Below, piece after piece: positions 37,702-46,582 of a stretch of 64,000 nucleotides of DNA. Each line of letters opens with the position of its first letter. Positions within the stretch are counted from its first letter, which is position 1. A model generated the notes under the pieces. The model saw nothing but the letters and a program-made list of their open reading frames with translations, was not told the origin of the DNA and made no database searches. The translations under genes were made by a program, and so were the position numbers. This DNA is from Salipaludibacillus sp. LMS25 (GTDB lineage: Bacteria > Bacillota > Bacilli > Bacillales > Salisediminibacteriaceae): NCBI RefSeq assembly GCF_024362805.1, contig NZ_CP093299.1, positions 4,248,001 through 4,312,000 on the forward strand, given 5' to 3'.

Positions 37702-39234
37702 ATGGCAGATCAACTGATGAATGTTCAACTTTTTAATCAATTTTGGATTTTACTCTTTTTTCTTATTCCGATGATTCTTATTTCTAGGACAGTTGTTGCT
37801 GGTACACGGTATTCACCTATTTTGATAATTGTTATTTTTGGTTTAGCGATGGGTTATATTTTAGTCGTGAGCGACGTGGCGACGCCTGGTTTATCTGAAT
37901 TCCCATTTGTTAGTTTAATGGCAAGCACCACAATTATTGCCCTCACAGTTTCTTTCTTCGTTGGAGGACAGGAGCTAAGAAAGATACTAAGTAATAAAGA
38001 AGATAATATGGAATTGTCAATCGTCCCTTCTGAAGTAGAAACAGTCTTAGGCACAAATCGTACTCAGCTCATCTTTATTGTACGATCATTTTTTCTGTTG
38101 CTTGGTTTAGAAGGTTTGATACGTCTTATTTTAGGGACAGGGATAGATGCACCGTTAAGTAAATATTACCCTCTTATCGGGTATATAGGACTTGTTGGCG
38201 CTCTTATCTGTATTGATACGAAAGCGATTGTTATGAATAAGCGCAAATATATGAGCAAAGGGCTAATAGAGATGCTAGGTATATTTTTCGTTCTCATTTT
38301 TTCCTATTTTATCGCTCAAAAAATCCAGCCGCTTATTGCTTTACCACAAATTTTCTTTGCTATGATGATCGCAGCTGGATTAGGCGCCATAATGTATCGT
38401 TGGTCATTTGGTCCGACCATTAGAGCGCTATTGTTCGGCGGCATCCCTGTCGTTCTAGCTGGAAACTTCATGATTGGTGGGTCGCGAATTGGCGAAGCAT
38501 TTACTATCGATGGGATAAACTCAGTATTAGTTTACGGCTTCTTCGGACAATTAATGTGGATGTTCGGGGGGATCGCACTGCTTATGTTCTTTTCTAAAAC
38601 AAATCATGCGCGGAACTTGGCCCCTGGGATGGCCGGTGCTCTTTCCCATTCCGGATTAACAGGAGCATGTACAGCTGGTGACTTTGGAGAGATAGCTGCA
38701 AGACGGGCCCCCATTATGATCAATATCCCGTTTTTTGGCCACATTTTTGTTTTTTCAATTTTAGCGATTAGTGCTGAACGTGGTGAGCTTTGGCTCTTTC
38801 CTACTTTTCTTTTAGTGTCTGCCGGGATTATATTGACTATTTTTTCACTCCGCCAACTTCGCCGGGCAGATGGCAGTGATAAAAAAGAAGTCAATGCCCT
38901 CATGCAATTTTCTTTCGGATGGCAAATTTGTGCCGTGTTTGGTGGTTTAGTTCTCCTTAGTCTCGCTACCATTCCGATGGACTATGGGGCTATGGCTCAA
39001 ACAAGCGCAATTTCTCACTTCGGTCTTTTCGCTGCCATTCAAGGTGGCATGTTTGGGACAGAAGCAGCTGCTTTAATACCATTTATTTTTTCTATGCCGT
39101 TTCTCGTCCACCCTTTAGTATTTTTTATGTTTGGAAAGGCTATGGAGATGGATGGTCACATGCCTGTCAAACCTGTTTATACGTTATTCTTTATTGGGGT
39201 CATAGGGGTAGCAACCGGTTTATTCTTTTTATAA
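37702..39234 (+). CDS. Multi-pass membrane protein, transporter-like
   Basis: Not confidently recognised. The 510-residue protein has about 12 hydrophobic helices and glycine-rich re-entrant-like stretches (ARNLAPGMAGALSHSGLTGACTAGDFGE, QGGMFGTEAAALIPF), reminiscent of GltS-type sodium:glutamate symporters, but no family is claimed. A soluble loop near residues 95-115 links the first helices. GATGAGGGG precedes the ATG. It is divergent from adhE across about 300 bp with two Rex-like operators and has its own promoter; a terminator follows. The context suggests a role tied to redox or fermentation, which is an inference. Confidence 0.7.
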   Translation: MADQLMNVQLFNQFWILLFFLIPMILISRTVVAGTRYSPILIIVIFGLAMGYILVVSDVATPGLSEFPFVSLMASTTIIALTVSFFVGGQELRKILSNKEDNMELSIVPSEVETVLGTNRTQLIFIVRSFFLLLGLEGLIRLILGTGIDAPLSKYYPLIGYIGLVGALICIDTKAIVMNKRKYMSKGLIEMLGIFFVLIFSYFIAQKIQPLIALPQIFFAMMIAAGLGAIMYRWSFGPTIRALLFGGIPVVLAGNFMIGGSRIGEAFTIDGINSVLVYGFFGQLMWMFGGIALLMFFSKTNHARNLAPGMAGALSHSGLTGACTAGDFGEIAARRAPIMINIPFFGHIFVFSILAISAERGELWLFPTFLLVSAGIILTIFSLRQLRRADGSDKKEVNALMQFSFGWQICAVFGGLVLLSLATIPMDYGAMAQTSAISHFGLFAAIQGGMFGTEAAALIPFIFSMPFLVHPLVFFMFGKAMEMDGHMPVKPVYTLFFIGVIGVATGLFFL

Positions 39235-39282
39235 GCCGCTACTTAGCCGATACTTTTAAAACTCTTATAATTACAAGCTTGT

Positions 39283-39315
39283 GAGCTAGGAAATGTTATC
39301 CTCCTAGCTCTTTTT
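39283..39315 (+). terminator. Terminator of the membrane protein gene
   Basis: GAGCTAGGA pairs with TCCTAGCTC and is followed by TTTTT. Confidence 0.85.
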
Positions 39316-39375
39316 CTTATGCTTATTAGTTTTTTTAAAATCGTGTAAACTCCGCAGTAACGTTATCCCATCAGC

Positions 39376-40347
39376 CTAGTTCATTGAGCTCATAACTTCC
39401 CCATGCTTATAGGGTGCTGTCTTAGTCGCTCTCTTTAACAAGATGGTTAAAGAAACTAATTTTTTTATGAGATAATCCCTATTTTCTTTTGTAAATGTGC
39501 GAATATGACAAGAATGTTGATGAGAGAGCCCCCACCTTTCTATAAGAAAATAAACTTTATCTATGTCAACCATCTGAAAGCCATAACGGTTTACAGGTAT
39601 ATCAAGATGTAGCTGCCCAGTTCTCCAGTCTAAACTTTCAAATAAATCCACACTATGAGTAAATGATTTCACTGTTTTCTTTCTATTAAAGGAAAGGTCT
39701 TTCACTGTCACTGAAAGCCAGCGTGGCCATTGACGATTTATCTCATCTTTTTCATAAACGAGTTCAATTGTCCCTTCATATGTTAAATGCTGCCTATAAT
39801 ACAGTTGCATAAGCCGTTGTTTTCTCACTTCATTGCCTGTCGGTTCAACTACCGTCTCTTGTGTGCCAACTAAGAGAGAAAAATCAGCCCAGCTACTGTT
39901 CAAATCCATCCTTAATAGGTCCTCACCTAGCATAATCAAATCGTCATAAAATACATCTCTTCCCTTTCGACTATTTTCTTCGTTTTGGGTAGTCATGTTC
40001 AGCCATTTTTTCAACCGTTTATCATTCAGATCAAACCACCGTATATTTAAATTATCACAAAGTAGTTTATAGCGATCTTTTAGATGAGGTGAAGCTAACA
40101 TAAACTTAATCGGGGAAGCCTTTTGTTTCAATTCTTTAGCGACTTCATCAAAAAATGCTCCTACTTGAGATGCAGCAAGTTCTGAATGGAAAAAATAAAC
40201 GTAATGATCCTCGTTTTTGTCATTCTTAAAGATTAACTTTGTATAATTGCCTGTTAAAGACGTATGAGCGCTTTTAAATATGAACGAATCGTCCATTATT
40301 TCGGGATATTTTTTAAGTAAGAATAGTGTTTTATCGAGGGTGATCAT
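39376..40347 (-). CDS. Hypothetical protein, 323 residues
   Basis: Not recognised. Soluble, mixed alpha/beta composition with no signal peptide or membrane helix. The N-terminal half (TLFLLKKYPEIMDDSFIFKS, FFDEVAKELKQKASPIKFML) and a C-terminal basic-aromatic part (YLIKKLVSLTILLKRATK) show no motif I can name. The ATG at 40347 has AAAGGAAG 6 nt upstream; an in-frame codon at 40371 is less likely. It is convergent with the membrane protein gene and is followed toward the right by a repeat. Confidence 0.7.
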   Translation of the reverse strand: MITLDKTLFLLKKYPEIMDDSFIFKSAHTSLTGNYTKLIFKNDKNEDHYVYFFHSELAASQVGAFFDEVAKELKQKASPIKFMLASPHLKDRYKLLCDNLNIRWFDLNDKRLKKWLNMTTQNEENSRKGRDVFYDDLIMLGEDLLRMDLNSSWADFSLLVGTQETVVEPTGNEVRKQRLMQLYYRQHLTYEGTIELVYEKDEINRQWPRWLSVTVKDLSFNRKKTVKSFTHSVDLFESLDWRTGQLHLDIPVNRYGFQMVDIDKVYFLIERWGLSHQHSCHIRTFTKENRDYLIKKLVSLTILLKRATKTAPYKHGEVMSSMN

Positions 40348-40623
40348 GATAACTTCCTTTCTATGTGGCATCTCGATGAGACCATTATGTTTAATAGCCT
40401 TTTTACATAAGATATAAACTCGTAACTTTTAAGTTAGTTGCGGTTGAAAATGACGTCGTTGTAGGAAATGCCTCTTCCTTTCCTTAGAAAGTATTTTCCA
40501 TAACTTTTTAACATTAAGTTTATTGGGTCATAACACGTTATAATTAGGCGATGATCCATCATACTTTCAGCTAACTTCCTTCCAAATATGAGCCGTCCAC
40601 GACATTCGGTCCGTCTTCTCTTT
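40348..40623. other. Intergenic stretch without a visible gene
   Basis: AT-rich spacer upstream of the hypothetical gene; nothing beyond its promoter region is apparent. Confidence 0.35.
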
Positions 40624-40760
40624 TATTACAGATAACCGTCCGTAAAACTTCAGCCTGAAAATAGAGAGGAGAGATAACGGATGCTCATGTCGTGATTCAC
40701 TCACCTTCCAATCAGGAGAAGAAGTTCGAAAACTCGCACTGATTGAGGGGGCGTTTTATA
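40624..40760 (-). repeat. Family B dispersed repeat, reverse orientation
   Basis: Read on the minus strand it starts TTATAAAACGCCCCC, has a degenerate first hairpin (CAATCAGTG ... GATTGG), then GTGAGTGAATCACGACATGAG and the second module ending ACGGACGGTTATCTGTAA. It lies upstream of the ABC-F gene. Confidence 0.7.
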
Positions 40761-40907
40761 AGAACAGACGTGCGCGTTAATAAAATATCACACTTTATAC
40801 CTTATGCAGCATCTTCATTTTTAGAAGAAAAAAATTCAGGTACTCGTAATTCAGCGCTTTAAATGTTATAATTTTCTTCGTAATTTAACGTAGAGGATGG
40901 ATAATAC

Positions 40908-42509
40908 ATGATAAATGTTACAGATGTCAGCTTACGCTATGGCGACAAAAAGCTGTTTGAAGATGTCAATATTAAATTTACACCCGGCAATTGCTATGGA
41001 TTGATTGGGGCCAACGGTGCTGGAAAATCTACTTTCCTAAAAATATTATCCGGTGAAGTGGAAGCTCAATCAGGCCATGTGCACTTTCCAGCAGACCACC
41101 GCTTAGCGGTACTAAAACAAGATCATTTCGCATTTGAAGAAGAGGTTGTCCTAGATGTGGTGATGATGGGGTATGAACGTTTATTTGCCGTAATGAAAGA
41201 AAAAGATGCTATTTACATGAAAAGCGATTTTACCGATGAGGATGGCATGAAAGCGGCTGAACTTGAAGGTGAATTTGCCGAGATGAATGGTTATGAAGCT
41301 GAATCTGATGCGGCTGTTCTCCTTAAAGGATTAGGCATTCATGAAGATTTACACAGTAAGAAGATGGCTGATCTCACTGGGGGAGAGAAAGTGAAAGTTT
41401 TACTTGCTCAGGCTTTATTCGGTCATCCAGATGTTCTCCTTCTCGATGAGCCAACGAACGGACTTGATATTGAAGCTATTCAATGGCTAGAAGATTTTTT
41501 AATTAATTTCGATAATACTGTTATTGTCGTGTCACATGACCGTCATTTTCTTAATAATGTGTGTACACATATTGCTGATGTGGATTTTGGTAAGATTCAA
41601 ATTTATGTGGGGAATTATGATTTTTGGTACGAATCCAGTCAACTTGCCTTGAAAATGGCACAAGAACAAAATAAGAAAAAAGAAGAAAAAATTAAAGAAC
41701 TGCAGAACTTTGTGGCACGGTTTAGTGCAAATGCCTCTAAATCAAAGCAAGCTACATCGAGAAAAAAGTTGCTTGATAAGATTGACTTGGACGATATTAA
41801 ACCTTCCTCGCGAAAATACCCGTATGTGGCTTTTAAATCAGAGCGAGAAATTGGCAATGATTTATTAACTGTTGAAGGACTTACTAAGTCGGTGGATGGT
41901 GTCACATTATTAAATAATGTTAGCTTCACTTTAAAGAAAGATGATAAAGTGTCTCTCGTAGGACCAAACGAAAATGCAAAAACAGTGTTAATGCAAATCC
42001 TTATGGGAGAAATTGAACCAGACAGCGGTACTTTCAAATGGGGTATTACGACGTCTCAATCGTATTTCCCTAAAGATAATTCTGCTTATTTTGAAGGCTG
42101 TGAGTTGTCTTTAATCGATTGGTTGAGACAATATTCACCTGAAGATCAAACTGAAACATTTTTACGCGGTTTCCTTGGACGCATGCTTTTTTCGGGAGAA
42201 GAGGCTAAAAAGAAAGCGAGCGTATTATCTGGGGGAGAAAAGGTCCGCTGCATGTTATCAAAAATGATGCTAAGCGGTGCTAATGTCTTATTATTAGACG
42301 AACCGACGAATCACTTAGATTTAGAGTCTATTACGGCATTAAATAATGGCCTCATTCATTTTAAAGGGTCTGTTGTTTTTACGTCACATGACCATCAATT
42401 TAATCAATCCATCGCCAATCGAGTTATAGAAATTAAGGATGAAGGCGTCTTTGACAAAGAGATGACATATGATGAATACATTGCATTAAGGACCAATGTT
42501 AATAAATAG
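40908..42509 (+). CDS. ykpA: ABC-F family ATPase (YkpA/YbiT-like)
   Basis: Soluble protein with two ABC ATPase domains and no membrane helices; ABC-F proteins act on ribosomes. Domain 1 has an intact Walker A GANGAGKS (34-41), signature TGGEK (157-161) and Walker B LLLDEPTN. Domain 2 has signature LSGGEK (440-445) and Walker B LLLDEPTNHLD, but its P-loop reads GPNENAKT (352-359), lacking the usual central glycines. The length of 533 and sequence order match B. subtilis YkpA. AGAGGATGG precedes the ATG. Role: probably a translation factor, not a drug exporter. Confidence 0.9.
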   Translation: MINVTDVSLRYGDKKLFEDVNIKFTPGNCYGLIGANGAGKSTFLKILSGEVEAQSGHVHFPADHRLAVLKQDHFAFEEEVVLDVVMMGYERLFAVMKEKDAIYMKSDFTDEDGMKAAELEGEFAEMNGYEAESDAAVLLKGLGIHEDLHSKKMADLTGGEKVKVLLAQALFGHPDVLLLDEPTNGLDIEAIQWLEDFLINFDNTVIVVSHDRHFLNNVCTHIADVDFGKIQIYVGNYDFWYESSQLALKMAQEQNKKKEEKIKELQNFVARFSANASKSKQATSRKKLLDKIDLDDIKPSSRKYPYVAFKSEREIGNDLLTVEGLTKSVDGVTLLNNVSFTLKKDDKVSLVGPNENAKTVLMQILMGEIEPDSGTFKWGITTSQSYFPKDNSAYFEGCELSLIDWLRQYSPEDQTETFLRGFLGRMLFSGEEAKKKASVLSGGEKVRCMLSKMMLSGANVLLLDEPTNHLDLESITALNNGLIHFKGSVVFTSHDHQFNQSIANRVIEIKDEGVFDKEMTYDEYIALRTNVNK

Positions 42510-42514
42510 AGCGA

Positions 42515-42540
42515 AGAACCCGGGCAATCGCCCGGGTTCT
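42515..42540 (+). terminator. GC-rich hairpin after the ABC-F gene
   Basis: AGAACCCGGGC pairs perfectly with GCCCGGGTTCT across a 4-nt loop, 6 bp after the stop codon. The U-tract is poor, so it may be a terminator with low read-through only because of stem strength. Confidence 0.7.
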
Positions 42541-42576
42541 GTGTGATAAAAATGTTTTTTGCACATAATATCGCGC

Positions 42577-42891
42577 TTAATTTGTAGCAGGACAGGTGGC
42601 ATACTCACCTACACACTGAACAGCATCAATATTAATATAACCGTATACGTGTGGGGACATTCTTCCCCTTTCCTCCACATCTTCATAAATAATAACACTT
42701 TCCAATTTTTGTGTATCAATTGATAAAAGAATCAATGACTTATCTTGCAAATTTAGTTCCTGCACAAGTTGTTCTGTTTGACCTGGATCAGCGCATGGAA
42801 TATAACCTCTATCATCGAAGTCGGCAGGCCAATACTCTCCGTCCTCTTGGGCGTATTCCCATTCTTCTTTAGTTACAAGATAATAGATCAT
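42577..42891 (-). CDS. DUF952-family protein
   Basis: A 104-residue protein with the DUF952 layout: an N-terminal IYYLVTKEEWEYAQ strand-helix and a C-terminal PHVYGYINIDAVQ block (PHIYGPL-like in relatives). Function of the family is unknown; it is sometimes called glutathione transferase-like in databases without proof. GGGGGAACG precedes the ATG. It is convergent to the ABC-F gene. Confidence 0.8.
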   Translation of the reverse strand: MIYYLVTKEEWEYAQEDGEYWPADFDDRGYIPCADPGQTEQLVQELNLQDKSLILLSIDTQKLESVIIYEDVEERGRMSPHVYGYINIDAVQCVGEYATCPATN

Positions 42892-43042
42892 CTGTCGTTC
42901 CCCCTCGCATTACAACCAAGGCTTCTTTTCTCTATATTATAACGAAATTTTTTAACAAAAAGGATGGCAATCACATGACAATTCATCATTTATTATAGAT
43001 AGGGAAGAGTGTTTTTAACTCATCCCTATCAAATGTATGGCG

Positions 43043-43200
43043 TTTTATCACAGCTAACCGCCCGTAAAATTTCCGCCTCAAAATTGAACCAAATCTATTT
43101 AGGCTAGAGATAACCGAGGCTAATGTCCTGATTCACACTCACCGACCAATTAGTGGGCGAAGAACAAAACGTCCACTAATTGAAGCTTCGTTTTATAAAT
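43043..43200 (-). repeat. Family B dispersed repeat, reverse, full length
   Basis: On the minus strand it runs from TTATAAAACGAAGC through the hairpin CAATTAGTGG ... CCCACTAATTG and the second module to CTGTGATAAAACG. Its first bases contain the sbcC stop codon, so the repeat is fused to the end of that gene. Confidence 0.8.
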
Positions 43201-46200
43201 TCTCAATTTTCACCTTACTACCAGATCCACCAGGCTCAGCTGAACTGACAATTAATTTACGTGGCAATCTTTCTTTTAGTTCAGGAACATGACTTATAAC
43301 GCCTACTGATAAGTGTGTTGTATGCAGCTGTTCTAGGGCTGTGACCACCGTTTCTAGTAAATGAGGATCTAGTGTTCCAAAGCCTTCATCTAAAAAGAAA
43401 AACTCAAGATTATGCTCACCTTTTAATTGAATAGAAGCAGACAGAGATAATGCTAAAGCAAGAGAGGTTAAAAAGGTTTCCCCACCTGATAGTGATGTAA
43501 CTGGACGTCTTACGCCCCCATTTAAATCATCTCGCATAATAAAACCACCAGTGGAATCTACTTCTATCGCATATCGACCACGTGTCAAGGTTTTTAAACG
43601 TTCTGAAGCAAGTCTACTAACTTGGATAAGTTGTTCTTCTGCTATGAATTCAACAAATTCCTTACCTCGAAATACTTTATCCAGTTTTGTGAGCTGTTCT
43701 ACTAGCTCACTAGTGTCTTGCCGTTTTGTTTCCAACGATTGAAACCGAACCATCTTGTCAGTCAGTTCTTGTAAATGATGCTTAGCCGCTCCGTAAGCCG
43801 TCCGTGAATCTTCTAGCTGTTGTTTTAATTCAGCACATTGTTCCTCTAAGAGGTGAAATGTATCATAAGAAAATTGCTTGTCTTTTATTTTTTCTTGGAT
43901 TTGCTTTTTTTGTAACTGTAAATCTCTCTGTTTATGCTCGTAAGTCGACAATTGGCTTTCCATATGATGTATAGCAGAATTATCACGTAGATGCTTATCA
44001 ACCTCTTCAACTTTTGCGAATGACGATTCTTCTAACTGCCTTTCAATGTTGACATTGGCGCGTTCGAAACGATTATTAGCCTCTTCAATCGAATGGGTTA
44101 ACTGTGTGACCTTTTCCACCGTTTTTTGATGTAATTTAGTCGCTTCATCCATATTTTCTTTTGCTATAATGGTAGCCCGTTCAATCTGATGTAAGTCTTC
44201 TTCGTATCGTTTAATCAGATCCTTCACATCTTTTCCACCAGTAGCTGTATCAATTTCATTTGCTATTTCTTTAATCAACGTCCTTTTTTCTTCTTGAATA
44301 GATTGTTTTTTTGATAATTCAATTGTCACATGTTGCAGTTTATCTGAAGTTTCCTCTATGTCTTCTTGCAGCTTTTCAAGAATTGAAACACTCTTATCAA
44401 GCCGTTGACGAATCACTTCTGCCTGTTCTTCGCGCTCTTGCAGTTTTTGAAATTCTGTCTCAACCTCAGTAAATACGATTTGTGGATATTTTGTTTCCCA
44501 AGCATGCATGTCTTCTTCGTATGCCGATCGTTTGTCAGCTACTTTTTCCTGAGCCTCGAACACTTGTGTATTGAACTGGTTAAGTAGCTGGTTGTGGGAA
44601 GATAGCTTGTCATGATAAGAAGTATATTTAGTTAAATACTCCTGCCAACGATGCAACACACGTTCGATTGCTTCCTGCTCACTTTCCCATCGCTTCTTCC
44701 ATCGGGACCACTGATCATTAAACGCTCGGTCGTTAACATGCGGCAATGTTTTATCTTCATGAACATTCTCATAATAGTCAACGACTTCCTGGGAAGGAAC
44801 AACCGGTGATTGTTGAGCGGCTTTATCTAGTGACCAGCAATACTCATTTAGTTGTTTTTCTATTTGATTTACATCCCTTTTAACAACTTCTATGTCGTGT
44901 GTCGTCGAAACGTCTGTAGTTACTGCAATCTCATCGAACTTTTGGGTGTTCATCGTGTGATGGAGAGAGCCACAAACCGGGCAAGCTTGCCCCTCTTCTA
45001 ATGTGTTTCTAAGTGCTTTTATAGCTTCAGTATGTTGCTTATCTTTTACTGATCGCTCCACATCTTCAATTTGCTGTACGATTGTATCAGTTTGTTTCTT
45101 CTTATCACGCGATTGATCATACCAAAAACGCAGTTGTTTAAAACTCTCACTCAACTCATTTGTTAATTCTAATGCCTTTTTTTCTGTTTCTGTCTTCTGT
45201 TTGGCGGCCTGTTTTTGCTGCTCCACCTTTTCATTTAGCTCTAACATGGACTCGTTTAATTGTTCTTTTAAATAGTTCAGTCTCTGTTTATCATCTTTAG
45301 CTTTATAAAGAACTTGCTTTTCCTCACTAGTCGGTCTAGTGGCTGATAATTCCTGCTTTAACGTATCTTGTGCTTTTTCATAGGTCGTTTTTTTACTTTT
45401 CATCGTCGCTAACGTTGTGCGCCAACTTTTTTCCTGCTGTACCAGCTCGTTAATCTCTGAACTTAATTGATTGTTTTCAGATATACGCTCATTTAAATGA
45501 TCAACCTTGCGAGATAAAGTTTTCATATTTTCAAGTTTCATTTTTAAAGGAAACTCTTCTTTTTGCTGATATGTCCAAGCAGCATCATACGCTTGCTGAT
45601 ATTTCTCCATTCGTAACTTAAGCGTGTCTGCTTCTTCTTTAACTGTCGCTAACTCAGCCTGGATTCTTTCTAATATATGATGACTTTCCCTAACTTCTTT
45701 TACATAAGGATAAAGGATGTTAGCTTCCTTTGCTGCTAATATTGTTAATTTTAATTGTTCATAATAACCTTGTTGCTCTTCAAGCTTGTTTCTTTCTTCT
45801 TTAATTTCTGTTAATTGCTCAAATTGTTCTTTCAACTTTTTAGCCGTATCATATTCTTTTTCAGCTTTTGTTAACGCTTGTTTTTCCCGCTCGATCTGTT
45901 TATCGAGGATATCCACCTGCTCTTTCGCTTCCTCCACAGCTTCTTTAGAAGCATCCCCAAGAGCTGTTTGTTCTGCTTCAATGAGTTCTTTCTTATGATT
46001 TTCATTTGTTAAACGTTGTTTCAACTTATGATTTAGTTCGTCACCGTATTTTTCTAAGTGGAACAAACGTTGGAGCATTTTCCGCCTTTCTGTTCCTTTT
46101 AAAGACAGAAATTCTGAGAATTTTCCTTGTGGGAGCACAACAGCTCTTGTGAAATCATCTATCGAAAGGCCTAAAAGCTTTTCTACCTCTTTTGTGACAT

Positions 46201-46582
46201 CTTGCGCTTTATCAGCCATAACAGCAGAGTCATTTGTGAGGTCAATCAGTCTTGCTGTTGCTTGACGTAAACTATTATCCTTGGTGCGTTTAAATGTTCT
46301 TTCAGCTTTAAAAACAGTCTCTACACCATGTTTACCAAGAGAAAAAGTAAAAGATACGGCCAATTGATTTTCAGCATGATTCAGTATACCTTGTGTATTA
46401 CTAGGAGCTCTTTCCACTTTTCCATATAAAGATAATGTCATGGCATCTAATATAGACGATTTTCCACTTCCTGTCGGACCAAAAATGCCAAATACACCGC
46501 TCTTACATAACGTTTCAAAGTCGACTGTCTGCTTTTCACGAAAGCTATGCAATCCTTGGATTGTTAACTCTAAAGGTTTCAC
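43193..46582 (-). CDS. sbcC: SbcC, ATPase subunit of the SbcCD nuclease
   Basis: SMC-like ATPase that with SbcD opens DNA hairpins and palindromes and trims protein-blocked ends. Residues 35-42 are the Walker A GPTGSGKS; long coiled coils lead to the zinc hook CPVC near the middle of the chain and back; the C-terminal ABC signature is LSGGETFLTSLALALS with Walker B FFFLDEGFGTLD. Length 1129 is normal. ATGA overlap with sbcD. The last codons run into a family B repeat. Confidence 0.95.
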   Translation of the reverse strand: MKPLELTIQGLHSFREKQTVDFETLCKSGVFGIFGPTGSGKSSILDAMTLSLYGKVERAPSNTQGILNHAENQLAVSFTFSLGKHGVETVFKAERTFKRTKDNSLRQATARLIDLTNDSAVMADKAQDVTKEVEKLLGLSIDDFTRAVVLPQGKFSEFLSLKGTERRKMLQRLFHLEKYGDELNHKLKQRLTNENHKKELIEAEQTALGDASKEAVEEAKEQVDILDKQIEREKQALTKAEKEYDTAKKLKEQFEQLTEIKEERNKLEEQQGYYEQLKLTILAAKEANILYPYVKEVRESHHILERIQAELATVKEEADTLKLRMEKYQQAYDAAWTYQQKEEFPLKMKLENMKTLSRKVDHLNERISENNQLSSEINELVQQEKSWRTTLATMKSKKTTYEKAQDTLKQELSATRPTSEEKQVLYKAKDDKQRLNYLKEQLNESMLELNEKVEQQKQAAKQKTETEKKALELTNELSESFKQLRFWYDQSRDKKKQTDTIVQQIEDVERSVKDKQHTEAIKALRNTLEEGQACPVCGSLHHTMNTQKFDEIAVTTDVSTTHDIEVVKRDVNQIEKQLNEYCWSLDKAAQQSPVVPSQEVVDYYENVHEDKTLPHVNDRAFNDQWSRWKKRWESEQEAIERVLHRWQEYLTKYTSYHDKLSSHNQLLNQFNTQVFEAQEKVADKRSAYEEDMHAWETKYPQIVFTEVETEFQKLQEREEQAEVIRQRLDKSVSILEKLQEDIEETSDKLQHVTIELSKKQSIQEEKRTLIKEIANEIDTATGGKDVKDLIKRYEEDLHQIERATIIAKENMDEATKLHQKTVEKVTQLTHSIEEANNRFERANVNIERQLEESSFAKVEEVDKHLRDNSAIHHMESQLSTYEHKQRDLQLQKKQIQEKIKDKQFSYDTFHLLEEQCAELKQQLEDSRTAYGAAKHHLQELTDKMVRFQSLETKRQDTSELVEQLTKLDKVFRGKEFVEFIAEEQLIQVSRLASERLKTLTRGRYAIEVDSTGGFIMRDDLNGGVRRPVTSLSGGETFLTSLALALSLSASIQLKGEHNLEFFFLDEGFGTLDPHLLETVVTALEQLHTTHLSVGVISHVPELKERLPRKLIVSSAEPGGSGSKVKIENL

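Noticed and set aside
38604..38972. Minus-strand frame of 122 codons inside the membrane protein gene
   Set aside because: Shadow of a hydrophobic gene; composition Arg/Pro-rich as expected from the reverse frame.
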